This document shows positions 1 to 17,217 of a DNA stretch of 64,000 nucleotides, piece by piece. The DNA is taken from positions 33,255,407 through 33,319,406 of the forward strand of contig NC_079515.1 of NCBI RefSeq assembly GCF_000801105.2, in the 5' to 3' direction. This DNA is from Raphanus sativus. Lineage: Eukaryota > Streptophyta > Magnoliopsida > Brassicales > Brassicaceae. The notes under the pieces are model-generated. The model saw only the letters and a program-made list of their open reading frames with translations, was not told the origin of the DNA and ran no database searches. Each line of letters starts with the position of its first letter. Position 1 is the stretch's first letter. The position numbers were made by a program, and so were the translations under genes.

Positions 1-203
1 TCCTCTTATAAATCTACAAAATAAAAATTGGAATTTCACGAGTAAATAAGTTAAGTTCTCTGATTACACTTCAGTAATGTGTGTATTTGACAAAACAAAT
101 CCAATTAGTAACTCTAAGTCCTATTGCAAAACAAATCCAATTAATAAGTAGTAAGTAACTCTAAGTTGCATGAGTGGGACATTATAAAGTAAAAAGGACT
201 GAC

Positions 204-1235
204 CCTCTGGTGCCACCGATAGGATCCAAGACCCAATGGCGACCCTTAGGACCTCCTTCTGATTTGCCAGAGTCAATGGCGTTGAGGACATCATCGGAAG
301 ACAAAGGAGAAGAAGCGTAGGATTCATCAGTGGCGAGAGTATCTTTAACAAGCTCTGTAATACGTGCCAGAACCGTCTCAGCAGCAACTTTCCTCAGCTC
401 AGCAGAATCCTATCACATAGATCACAACAGAACAAAGATCGTTGAGAAAAGAAAAGGAGCAATAGAGATATCATTGTTTGCAGATAGGGCACCTCTTCAG
501 CTACTAAAGACACAGGTTCATTCTTGAGTTCCCTTTCCAGAACAAGGCTAACCACCGCCTGAGACCCTGCAAGAACATTAACAGATAATGAAATCTAGAG
601 AATGAGATTTGCATAAACAGAATAAAAAAAAAGGTGAAGAGTTTGCCAAAACCATAATCAGCAACAGTGACAGGACTATCATCAGATTTGTTCCAAACGT
701 CAGAGACCAACAGAGATTTCCTCACTTCCTGTAAAACAAAGCCAAGCCAAGCCCAAGCAGTGTTTCATCACTTGTTAAAGAAGATCTGAGTTAAAAAGAC
801 TCTCTCTCTAACATCAATCAATCTAGTTTACATATAAAAGAAGGAACCAAATCAAAGATTCTCAGCCTCATTTGGTTAGATTAATTTCACACATTTTATG
901 ATCCATAACAAAAATCAAGATCTTCAAACCCTAAATCCGAAAAACTAATCGCAGTTGACGATTTCCAAAGGAAACAACCAAAAAGTCTACACAAAGAGAG
1001 AGAGTTTAGAAGAAAAAAAAACAAAAATCTGATTCTTTCAGTCGAACACGCATCATCACAACAATGTCAACGAGATAAAAATGAAGAGTAAATAATATCT
1101 GAATCTAAGAAATCAAAGATGATGATGATGATGATGATGATTCACAAAGGAACGAGAGAGTCATCGTACGTTACTGAGACGAGCAGCGAGAGAGACGGCT
1201 TTCTTCGCAGCAGCAAGCATCTCATCATAAGACAT
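204..1235 (-). CDS. SAL2-like bisphosphate nucleotidase, first four exons only
   Basis: Tandem paralogue of the SAL1 gene at 3125-4943, of the SAL2/At5g63990 type. Four exons are visible: 1170-1235 (starts MSYDEMLAAAKKAV), 653-728, 493-566 and 204-409. They share exon phases with SAL1 and read open for about 140 codons. The N-terminus has no transit peptide, so the product should be cytosolic or nuclear. Exon 4 ends in the inositol-monophosphatase metal-binding loop, which reads DPIGGT; the neighbour has DPIDGT, so an acidic ligand is replaced by glycine. In SAL1 the next intron is under 80 bp, but no matching fifth exon is visible in positions 1-203. The gene is therefore either truncated or continues past the window edge after a longer intron. 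The family hydrolyses 3'-phosphoadenosine 5'-phosphate to AMP. Whether this copy is functional is doubtful. Confidence 0.7.
1121..1141. repeat. (GAT)n microsatellite
   Basis: A run of seven GAT-type trinucleotides in intron 1 of the partial SAL2-like gene. It is a simple repeat with no other visible role. Confidence 0.85.
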
Positions 1236-3124
1236 TTCAAGCACTAAAGAAGAAGAAGGAAGAAGGAAGACGGAAGACGAAGAAGATTTCTATCTCTGTG
1301 AAAATCTCGATTTGTGACGGAACCAAAAACCTCTCGCGACTCTGAACCAACTTCTTCACATACGTATTTATTTACTTTTTTTTTCTAATACGTATCATTC
1401 TTTTATTTAAATTTCATTTAATTGCTTTTGGTATTAAAATATTATATTTACGCATCTCAACCGTTGTAGAAGACTAGTCCCAACCAATACCGTTAAGACA
1501 ATGAAAGTTTCCCTCACGTTTTTTTTCTCTCTTACTTTATTCACAAATATCTGCATAAATTACATCAAAATTCGCATTGTTTGTTACAAAAAAGAAGTTA
1601 CATCAAATTTCGCCTATCATAATTATTTCTAATTTATTAAATAACAAGTGTGGTTTTTTCCCCTGTTTGTTATTATATACTCTGCAAATTGTAACATGCC
1701 TTATCTTGTAAGTTATAATCCATGAATGAATTGGTCCAATAGAAATATACATTTATATATTTGGAAAGAGATATTTCAGTAATAAATACTTCAGTGTTTT
1801 GAAATACTAGTTAAATATACTGCTACTTTGTAGGTGAGGATAATACCCATGTTACATTCAATGTCTGGCAATAAATAGTACTCCCTCTGTTCCAAAATAA
1901 GTGAGTTTTGAGGTTTTTGCACGTTGATTAAGAAATTACAAACTTTTATTATATTTTTCTCGTTTACCTAAAAACAATAATGATTAAAGTAATTTCAACC
2001 AATAAACAATTATACTATAGAATATAAATAATTAAAAATATTAAAATACATTTATTTTTTACCTAGAAACTTGAAAACATCACTTAAAATGGAACCAAAA
2101 AATTTCTCTAAAACTCCACTTAAAATGGGACGGAGGGAGTATATGATTGTTTTTTTCGTTATATATAGTATATGATTGTTACTCTTTCAGACCCGATAAA
2201 ATCAAAATAGTATATGATTGTTACTTTTATTATATATATTTTCCAAACTATTTTTTTTTCGGGTACGTTGCATTTAGTTATCTTGACCCTTTTTTCCATG
2301 ATTTTATTCTAAAGGTTGTGTTTTTTTGTTCTTTGTGAATAAACTGTACTGTAGGGTGAGAATAGGTTCCTTCTTTCGTTTTATAGTTAATGGAGAGTAG
2401 TGTAATCTTAATTGATGATATTGCAAATTGTTTTGATTATAGTATATTGAATATGACGTGTGAGAACCTTTGTCCCGATCTGGTCGACTATATATCATGT
2501 TCTCATGAGCACAAAAATATCTTTAATTGACAGAGGGGTTATCAATAGATATACCATTCACATTAACGCTTGCGTCGACTAGATTTGTACTCGTCCATTT
2601 TATTTGTAAAGATTGACTTTATATGACTTATCATGTGACTGTAGGAATCCTTCATCGTGGATGGGAAAATTATTTTCGGGAATAAAATCTCGAATTTTCA
2701 ACTTTTTCTTGTTGTGGATTAAAAGTTAACAAAAATTATATATCTATACGTTGTTTATAGTATGTATGGAAAGATTCTACTTAACGCGCTTACTTTTTCT
2801 GGAGGATAAAAAAGCAGCTAACGCGCTATCGACACGTCGAGGCCTATTAAAAGGCCTTTTATGGTTATATTGGCCCAAACTTAATACTCTTCATCACGTT
2901 ATACTCGACCCATATTAGATATTTAAATATCTACTTTTTTATAACGTCTTCTTTATTACTTTTAACTTGATGTTGCATAACGAGACTGTAACATCATGTT
3001 TTTTCTTTATTTAAGTAGAAAATCGAAGAAACTCTCAACTGTGTAATGAAACATGTTTAGTTGTAGTGGTGGTGAAAGGAAGAGTTATATAGCAGATACA
3101 AAGACACACAAAAGAGAGAAAGAA
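1236..3124. other. Spacer between the two SAL genes
   Basis: AT-rich DNA without a supportable gene. It holds the promoter and 5' leader of the downstream SAL copy (about 1236-1400), a Stowaway MITE (1881-2139) and three short copies of an agtatatgattgtt motif just after it (about 2139-2225). GGCC/TTGGCCCA motifs near 2840-2880 resemble site II promoter elements, but no gene start lies beside them. Open frames here are short, low-complexity and unlike any protein I know. Confidence 0.7.
1879..2141. mobile_element. Stowaway-type MITE (Tc1/mariner) with TA target duplication
   Basis: The left end reads ctccctctgttcc. The right end, on the opposite strand, reads ctccctccgtccc. These are the conserved Stowaway terminal inverted repeats. 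The element spans 1881-2139 (259 bp), is flanked by TA at 1879-1880 and 2140-2141, is AT-rich inside and has no coding capacity. It is a non-autonomous element. Confidence 0.92.
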
Positions 3125-4943
3125 TCAGAGAGATGAAGAAGAAGCCTTCTCTTGCTCAGCAATGGAGTCACGAACAGCTTTCAAAAGCAGAGGCATAAGC
3201 TTCTCATTAGCAACGATGATGCCTGTGTCCAAATCAAGATACTTCCCTTTCGAGAAATCCAATGGCTTTCCACCTGCATCCGTCACGATTCCACCCGCCT
3301 CTGCTCCCAAAAAAGATATTGGCATATTCATTATTCACATTCATTAAAAAAAAAGAAAAGAGAAAGGCTTAATTATTAATGTTACCTGTAACAACAATAG
3401 CACCAGCGACATGGTCCCAAATCTTTTCACGGTATCCTTTATGAGGAAACCGTAAGTATATAGCTCCATCTCCTCTAGACAAAGCTCCATACTTTGCTTG
3501 GCTATCTATCCGGACAGGTGGCGCTTTCACACCGAGTTTCTGTATTGTATACCAAAGAGATCATCAGTTAGTTACTCGCTGGAATCACACGGGAAGGTAA
3601 GAGAGAAGTAACTTACATTGGCAATGGAGCTGGATAAGTCGTGAAGAGAGTGAGCTCCTTCAAATGACTCGAAGAAGGATGCCTCTTCTGGATTCTCAAC
3701 GCTCGAGACATGTACTCTGACTGGTTCGGAGTTCGAGTCCAAGGGCTGCATGTATGTCCCTGAACCAATCGTAGCAAAGAAGAGGCATCCGATGGTTTCG
3801 TCTGAAGAAGAAGAAGAGTTCTTGTTCTTGTTGCCTCCTGCTATGGAAGCTAATGGCAAGTTTGGACAAGCAAGCACACCTAAAACTACTTTCCCTTCTT
3901 CAAGCAATCCTAGTGCCACCGCGTACTGATCTCCCCTCAAAAATCTAATAACAAGCCTTAGTAGTAGTGTCAAGAAACACAAACATTTTGATCAACGAGG
4001 GTAGAATAGAAGATAACGTACCCTTTGGTGCCATCAATAGGATCCAAGACCCAGTGTCGACCATTAGGACCACCTTCAGATGTGCCACAGTCAATGGCTC
4101 TGAGTAGATCATCAGTGGATAAAGTAGTAGAGTCGGTGGCTTTGGGTGGTAGATGCTCAGTAGCCAAAGTGTCGTTGACGAGTTTCGTGATGCGCTCAAG
4201 AATATCCTCAGAACCATCCTTGCGTAGATCCGCTGAGTCCTATCATTACATTGTTTTTTAAAGACAATGTGAGTCGTCCCCCTAAAACATATAAAACTCA
4301 AGATAAAAGAGTGTATTCACACCTCTTCGGCTACCAATGAAAAGGGTTCAGAACTGAGTTCCCTTTCTAAGACTAAGCTAACAACTGCTTGTGAACCTGA
4401 AAACTCAAAAACAAAGACAGCTTCATTACTCAGAGAGAGACAACACATACAGTGCTACTTGTCCAAAATCATTGGCTTATAATATGCAATCACAGTACAG
4501 ATTGAAAGAGAGAGAAAAAAAACAAACCATAATCAGCAACGGTGACAGGACTTTTATCAGATTTTGATTGAACATCTGATTGCAACAATGCCTTTTGAAC
4601 TTTCTGAAACCAAACCAAACCAAACCCAAAAAAAAACAAATCCTTTTAGAGAAAATCTGAATCACACATTCATCTCCAAATCCAAACTGAAGATTTACAA
4701 AGTGGGTTTTCTAAAAAGGATCAAACTTTAAGAGACCTGACAGAGACGAGCAGCGAGGGAAGCGGCTTTCTTAGCAGCGTCAAGCTCTTTCTCGTAAGCC
4801 ATTGATGAAACTACTCTCAGAGTAACAAATGAAGGAGACGACTTTTTTGCGAATACTGAGTTCGATGAATCTCTGAATCTCGAAACTGATGCGAATGTCT
4901 GAAGCGGTGCCTTTGCTGTTCGAAGGCAATTTATAGAAGACAT
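3125..4943 (-). CDS. SAL1: 3'(2'),5'-bisphosphate nucleotidase / inositol polyphosphate 1-phosphatase SAL1
   Basis: Removes the 3'-phosphate of phosphoadenosine phosphate and can also act on inositol polyphosphates. In Arabidopsis (FRY1) it controls chloroplast-to-nucleus PAP signalling in drought and high light. Seven exons: 4737-4943, 4528-4603, 4323-4396, 4022-4239, 3617-3944, 3386-3539, 3125-3300. They join to 410 aa with no break. Residues 1 to about 48 are rich in Ser and basic residues and look like a chloroplast transit peptide; a second Met (MAYEKELDAAKK) would give the cytosolic/nuclear form. Visible family motifs are the EE pair at the end of exon 3, DPIDGTKG at the exon 4/5 junction, and WDHVAGAIVV followed by EAGG in exons 6-7, which bind metal and substrate. 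Divergent from RGLG3. A CT-rich tract lies directly upstream of the ATG. Confidence 0.96.
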
Positions 4944-5941
4944 CTCTCTCTCTCCCCTTTACGAGAAGAAGATAAAAATGTCTTCATATTTTGATTATTT
5001 TCTAATTGCAATCTGACAGGTCACTTTTATTTTCAGAATTTCTCGTATGCACCCATGTACTTATTTATTCTCTTAAATTAAACCCCTATGTTCTATTTTC
5101 TATCAAAAACACCATAATTTCTTTACTTGTTAAGTCGTGTACCAAATGTGAAGAACAAAAAAGTAGAGGGTCAAAAATCAATTAGAAAATAGAAATTTTG
5201 AAGTTCATAGATTGGTAGTTGAGTTTGTGCTCATGGAGATCGCACGTGGATGTTGTGTCTGAAACAAAGCGAAGATTTATAAAAAGGCTTTTTCGTTTAG
5301 TGAAAGCTCAAGATGATTCAAAAGCCCATATCTTATTATATATTCAGAGCCCAAAATCAGACGACGGCTTGGCCACGTTATCCCCTCCCCTCCACATGGA
5401 TATTCTTCTTCTAGACATTTGTTTAACAGGCCGGGTCAGCCTTAGTCTAGTGGCTAAGTGGCATCCAAGGCACCGGGGTTCGACTCCACCTTCAGGGGTT
5501 TCTGGGTGTGAGATTTCCCCAAGTGGCAAAAAAAAAAAAAAAAAAAAAAAAAAGACATTTGTTTAACAGAGTTTGGGTTTTGGATTAATCACATCATGAC
5601 AAAAAGACCAGATTTTTTTTCAGATTTATGTCGTGTTTAGAAAGGAACGTTACGTAGTCGTTATTTGCGGGTGCAAGCAAAGTGTCACGTTCCACTACCT
5701 TTCAATATTCAAATAAACCTGCTTTTATGTCTTGTTTTCTTCTTTTTATTCCCTCCTCATCTATTTCTTAATACAAAAAAGCTTTTTTTTTTCTCTTTCT
5801 ACAAAAAGTCTTCTTGGTCTTTCCACAAACTCAAGGTTCATATTCTATTCACTTCCTACTTATCTTTTCTTGATTGTGAATTTTATATATCATCATCACT
5901 TTGAGCCAGTTGTTGCGGAGCAGGGTGTTTTCTTTCTTCCA
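4944..5941. other. Divergent SAL1/RGLG3 intergenic region
   Basis: About 1 kb between two start codons pointing apart. It contains a CT-rich leader beside SAL1 (4944-4958) and a SINE insertion (5430-5552) about 0.4 kb from the RGLG3 ATG. Beyond the SINE it is AT-rich with T-runs typical of a plant 5' UTR. No gene is seen. Confidence 0.65.
5413..5569 (+). mobile_element. tRNA-derived SINE with poly(A) tail and 17-bp target duplication
   Basis: The body spans 5430-5552. It has a tRNA-like pol III A-box region (tagtctagtggctaagtgg), a perfect B box (ggttcgactcc) and a homogeneous A tail of about 25 nt. It is bounded by exact 17-bp repeats agacatttgtttaacag at 5413-5429 and 5553-5569. The long clean tail and perfect duplication suggest a young insertion. 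The same family recurs inverted at 27107-27223. Confidence 0.95.
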
Positions 5942-7816
5942 ATGAACAGATACAACAACCAAAGCAATCAGCAACCTTCTTATATTGCTGATCATTTCAA
6001 CAGCTTGGATCAGGTTTCCAACTTTCTTTCTTGATTTAAACATAGTTTAATGAAGCAAATTGATGATGAATCATAAGAAGACTTGTTTTTTTCTTTATTT
6101 TAGGTGATAACTTCTCTGAGAGAAGCTGGACTAGAATCTTCAAATTTGATCTTAGGAATTGACTTCACCAAGAGCAATGAGTGGACAGGTGATTTTATTT
6201 AATCAACATGTTGATAAAAAAAAGATGATTATAAAATGGTTTTCTAGTGTTTCATGTTCTGATTCTCGTTGCAGGAAGACATTCATTCAACAGAAAAAGC
6301 CTTCACGCCGTTGGTAAAAGACAGAATCCATATGAGCAAGCGATATCCATAATTGGTCGTACATTGTCTCCATTTGATGAAGACGATCTTATACCTTGTT
6401 TCGGCTTTGGAGATGGTTAGTTTCTTTAACTCTAGCTTTCAAGACGAAGATTTAAAAAAGAAAAAGAAAAACTCTTAAGTGGTTTAATTATATGTATTCT
6501 TCTTCCTCTCATGCAGTAACAACACGAGATCAATATGTATTCAACTTTTATTCCGAGAACAAAAGCTGCGATGGATTTGAAAACGCGGTTAAAAGATACA
6601 GAGAGATTGTTCCACATTTGAAGTTGTCCGGTATTTATGTCTCTACACTACACACCAAAAAAGATCGGTTTAGTTTCTTCTGTCTTAATTTTAAAAACAT
6701 TTTTTTTTTTCTTCTCTCGCCTCAGGTCCTACCTCGTTTGCACCGATAATTAATGCAGCCATCGACATAGTGGAGCAGAACAATATGCAATACCATGTTC
6801 TTGTCATTATAGCAGATGGTCAGGTCACTAGGAATCCAGATTTGCCATTTGGTCGGTTTAGTCCACAGGAAGAAGCTACTATGAACTCTATAGTGGCAGC
6901 TAGGTAATACAAAAAGACTATTCAATAAACTCAGACTCATTGAGGTCATGGTTTCTTCATTACTAATATATATATATATATTTTTCCAGCCATTACCCGT
7001 TGTCCATCGTCTTGGTTGGTGTAGGAGATGGACCCTGGGACACAATGAAACAGTTTGATGACAATATCCCTCACCGCGAATTCGATAACTTCCAGGTAAA
7101 AGTATTACAAACCTAGAATAGCAAAATTTCTTTGTTTTTTCTTTATGTGATATGATTGAGATGATAAAGTGAAAAACTCTTTCGTTTTCACAGTTTGTGA
7201 ACTTCACAGAGATAATGTCAGAGCACAAAGACGCAGCTAAAAAGGAGGCTGCTTTTGCACTCGCAGCTCTAATGGAGATTCCTTTTCAGTACAAGGCTAC
7301 ATTAAGTCTCGAGTAAGTTGACCCAAGTTTGCACATTTGGGGAATTTACTGTATAAATTATTTTTATAGACTTTCTTGCATTAGATTCTTGAAAAGTTGG
7401 CAACTAAACTGAATTTCGATTGTGCTTTTGAATAGTAGAAAACAAGTGCGTGCATCCCGTTTGCACCACAAGCCACTCCCACCACCACTCGAGGTCATAG
7501 AGCGTGACAATGCTGTTAGAGCAGTGCCAAATCCAGTAACAGAAACTGCAGAGAAAAGTGAAAGCAAGGCTGCAGTAACACAACCGGTATGTCCGATTTG
7601 CTTGACGAAACCAAAGGACATGGCTTTTAGCTGCGGCCACACTGTAAGTGAATATATATGCAAAACTCTTTGCTTGCTCCATAAACAAGATTGTGTTTGT
7701 GATATCTCTGTGGCTTTTGTTTTCATATGAAGACGTGCAAGGAATGTGGTGTTGTTGTCAAGACATGCCCAATGTGCAGACAACCAATAACAACGAGGAT
7801 AAGGCTGTACACTTGA
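5942..7816 (+). CDS. RGLG3: RING E3 ubiquitin ligase with copine/vWA domain, RGLG3
   Basis: Nine exons: 5942-6013, 6104-6188, 6275-6415, 6517-6630, 6726-6903, 6990-7095, 7194-7312, 7436-7643, 7733-7816. They join to 368 aa, near the Arabidopsis length. Residues about 35-270 form the copine-type von Willebrand A domain, with the metal-site motif [11 protein letters not shown] proline-rich linker (KPLPPPLEV) leads to the C-terminal RING: CPICL, then CGHTTCKEC across the exon 8/9 junction, then CPMCRQPI, ending RIRLYT. All RING ligands are present. The family transfers ubiquitin with E2 enzymes; in Arabidopsis RGLG3 acts in jasmonate, ABA and stress responses. The protein begins MNRY, so it lacks the N-terminal glycine that allows myristoylation in RGLG1/2. 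Convergent with POLD1; the stop codons are 290 bp apart. Confidence 0.96.
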
Positions 7817-8106
7817 CGATGGGGCCAAAGACCATATGGTTTAGGCAGCTAAGCTTCATGTCCATACTTTTGTGTACCATATTCAATAGTTCAAGCAGGA
7901 TAATAATAAAAACCTAAAATCATGAGCTGCAAGTAGTTTGTAATAACTGAAAATTCTTAGCTTGACAAAACAATGCGAGAAGAGTTGTCTTTCTGACAGG
8001 CAATAATCACGAACTACACACAAAGAAGCAAAAAGAAGTCCCCTCACAAAGACGATCTAATGAAACGGAAACTTACAACAGCAACGAAACAATCAAAGCT
8101 ATGAAC

Positions 8107-15062
<6,956 letters not shown>

Positions 15063-15085
15063 GGCTTAGATGCGCGGGAAAATTA

Positions 15086-15105
15086 AGAGAGAGAGAGAGA
15101 GAGAG
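15086..15105. repeat. (GA)n tract in the POLD1 5' leader
   Basis: About ten GA dinucleotides lie 25-45 bp upstream of the POLD1 ATG (CT-rich on the coding strand). Similar tracts occur just upstream of SAL1, the UspA-kinase, VPS20 and HDH in this window. GA/CT repeats in plant leaders are known targets of BPC (GAGA-binding) factors; a regulatory role here is inference. Confidence 0.7.
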
Positions 15106-15841
15106 TGAGAGGAAATAAGAAAAAGTGCGTGAAGGTCTTGAGAGAGATTGAGAGAAAGGGGGGTGAAGAGAGAAGATTATACCACTGCGATTCCCGCCAG
15201 TTTTAAGGGTTTTACCATTTGATTAAGACATCATAATCATGTTTTTCTTAAGCTGATATGACAAAAGATTGTAGTGAAGACATTTCATGTAAATGGATAC
15301 TATATTTAATTACTTTGAGAACGGGGCTTGTTTCGGCCTTTCAAAAGGAATTGGAAAGACTCGGCCCAGTTATGGCCCATATCAGGGGTTCACAGTCGCA
15401 AACGCTAAAAACATTAGAGCGTTGCAGGCTTGCAGCGCAGGGGAGTCGCTCCTTTTGTTAGAGAGACCAAGGCAAAGACAATTGTATTCCCTATTTTCTT
15501 TCCCTTTTGCGTTTTGTCTGTTGAGTCAAATCTTTCTGTATTCGAACTTTTTTCTTTGTATTCTAAAAATGTTCTATATCATATGACTTTTTTCTTTAAC
15601 GAATGTAAAATTAATTCAACCCAAAAAAATCGTCTTTACGATGTATGCAGCTCAAAGTTTATTCCAGCTGAACACACCTGGCAAACAATTTTGTATCATA
15701 ACAACACTCCCAACAGAGAATGAGTTCACCTTGTAGCAAACCACCTTTCCATATGACATTAATATGATTAAACGAATATGCTCTACATATACAATGTACT
15801 GATAAATACGGTATATGTTTATGCCGTCCGCGCGCCTAAGA

Positions 15842-16090
15842 ACATCTCCAATCTAACTCTATATTTTCTTTTAAAATAGACTAAAAGTGAATTTTGAGTA
15901 AGAAGTACTCCAACCCAACTCAATATCCCACTCCACAATGAAATTTACTCTATAAATGGACTAATCTATTTTTTGTTTGTTCATTATTCTATTATGGATT
16001 GAAAAATAGAGTAGGGTTGGAGCATTTTTATTCTATATTAATTTTTATTCTATTTTGAAGTAAAATATGGAGTTTTTTACATTGGAGATA
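15842..16090. mobile_element. Probable MITE with imperfect terminal inverted repeats
   Basis: The left end catctccaat and right end attggagat are inverted copies, extended by a weaker match (ctctatatttt against aaaatatggag). Inside are palindromic AT-rich segments around aaaatagag and ctctatttt. It is about 250 bp with no coding capacity. The target duplication is not clear, so the superfamily is not assigned. Its right end abuts the next element. Confidence 0.6.
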
Positions 16091-16091
16091 T

Positions 16092-16945
16092 TAAGGAGGT
16101 GTTATTAAATTTGGTAATTTAATGGAGTTCGATGGAATCTAAATCTGACCCGAAATCAAGTGTTATTCATTGTGGATTTGAGCAAGGTGAATTAAAATCA
16201 AGTGTTATTGGATTATGGATTTGTCAAATAGAATTTGAAAAGAATTACTTTCACCTGTTATTCAATATCCTCGTAGATTTCTTGAGAAATTAGTTATAAT
16301 AGAATTTGATGGACTTTTTAATAAAAAACAAGAGGAATCAAATCCTAACCTTTTTTACGTGACTTTCAAATCGTTATCGATGACATCATATAATCACTTC
16401 TTTTCTTTCTCATCCTTCCTTCACCACCATTTTTCTCATTATCATCCTCCATTCACCACCACTGTAATTGCTTCGCCTCCGACTTATCCGCCCGTTTTAA
16501 AGAAACCAAACGTTTCGCCGAATCTCTAACCACTCACCGCTTCTCTCCTCTTCCACCGTTCGCCTCCGTCTACGCAACTGCCACACTACTTGAGGAGAAC
16601 CATCCGTGATTCATGAAATATAGGGCACCAGATAATCCAACCAGTATATACACACGAACAATAGATTAATCTAAGCAAGAACACATGCATTTGCTACTGC
16701 ATATCCATAATCTGATATGGTCAATCACCATTTGTGCTTCGCTAGTGGAGAATAAGAAGACGAAGATTCACGTAAAAGAATTCCCTTAATATCCATCATA
16801 AAAATTAAAATAAAACAATAGATTCCATCACGTATTTAAAAGTCCAGTTAAATCCATTAGAATACTTGTATCTTTTCTATCAAAATCCTTCGTACTTGAA
16901 TTTCAAAACTTGATTTCAATTCCAATATTCAATAACACCTCCTAA
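16092..16945. mobile_element. PIF/Harbinger-like non-autonomous element with TAA duplication
   Basis: The element spans 16095-16942 (848 bp). It has terminal inverted repeats ggaggtgttatt at the left and aataacacctcc at the right, and flanking TAA at 16092-16094 and 16943-16945. The 3-bp TAA duplication fits PIF/Harbinger. No transposase is encoded. A GC-richer inner part (16463-16609) carries a 48-codon open frame unlike the AT-rich arms and may be a captured host fragment. The element lies about 275 bp upstream of the CHR24 ATG. Confidence 0.75.
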
Positions 16946-17217
16946 TAGCATGATAATTTCAAAAAATCAAAATTAAAATCATAATAATCTAAAATAAGAA
17001 AGGAAAACAATATTTTATTACCGTTAAATAGAAGATACGCAGATACACGCTTGAAGGCACTCATTTGTATTGGAACTCGAGAAAAAAAAATCTTTCAAAA
17101 TTCAAAAACTCGGCGGGATTCTCTTCTTCTTCTTATTCTCTCTATTAACTGGTAGAATCCATCATAGGGAGACGCAAACCCAAAATCTCCAGAAAACATC
17201 AGAGACACTGTTGCGAA

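Larger units (their letters stand above)
15063..17217. other. Divergent POLD1/CHR24 intergenic region with transposon pair
   Basis: Contains the POLD1 promoter side: GGCCCA and TGGCCCA motifs at about 15362-15380 resemble site II elements of replication and proliferation genes. Two inverted-repeat elements follow at 15842-16090 and 16095-16942, then an AT-rich stretch of about 270 bp that must hold the CHR24 promoter. Short open frames at 15258-15723 have no recognisable homology and are not called. Confidence 0.6.

Noticed and set aside
2147..2338. 63-codon hydrophobic open frame
   Set aside because: Tyr/Phe-rich low-complexity translation of AT-rich DNA beside the Stowaway end; no homology or splice context.
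5430..5510. tRNA gene suggested by perfect B box and A-box-like sequence
   Set aside because: No closing acceptor stem; followed by a lineage-specific tail and poly(A), and flanked by a 17-bp target duplication. It is a SINE.
5219..5566. 115-codon open frame upstream of RGLG3
   Set aside because: It runs through the SINE and ends in Lys codons from the poly(A) tail; chance frame.
15258..15723. Overlapping open frames between POLD1 and the MITE pair
   Set aside because: Mutually overlapping in different frames, no family features; promoter-like motifs occur instead.
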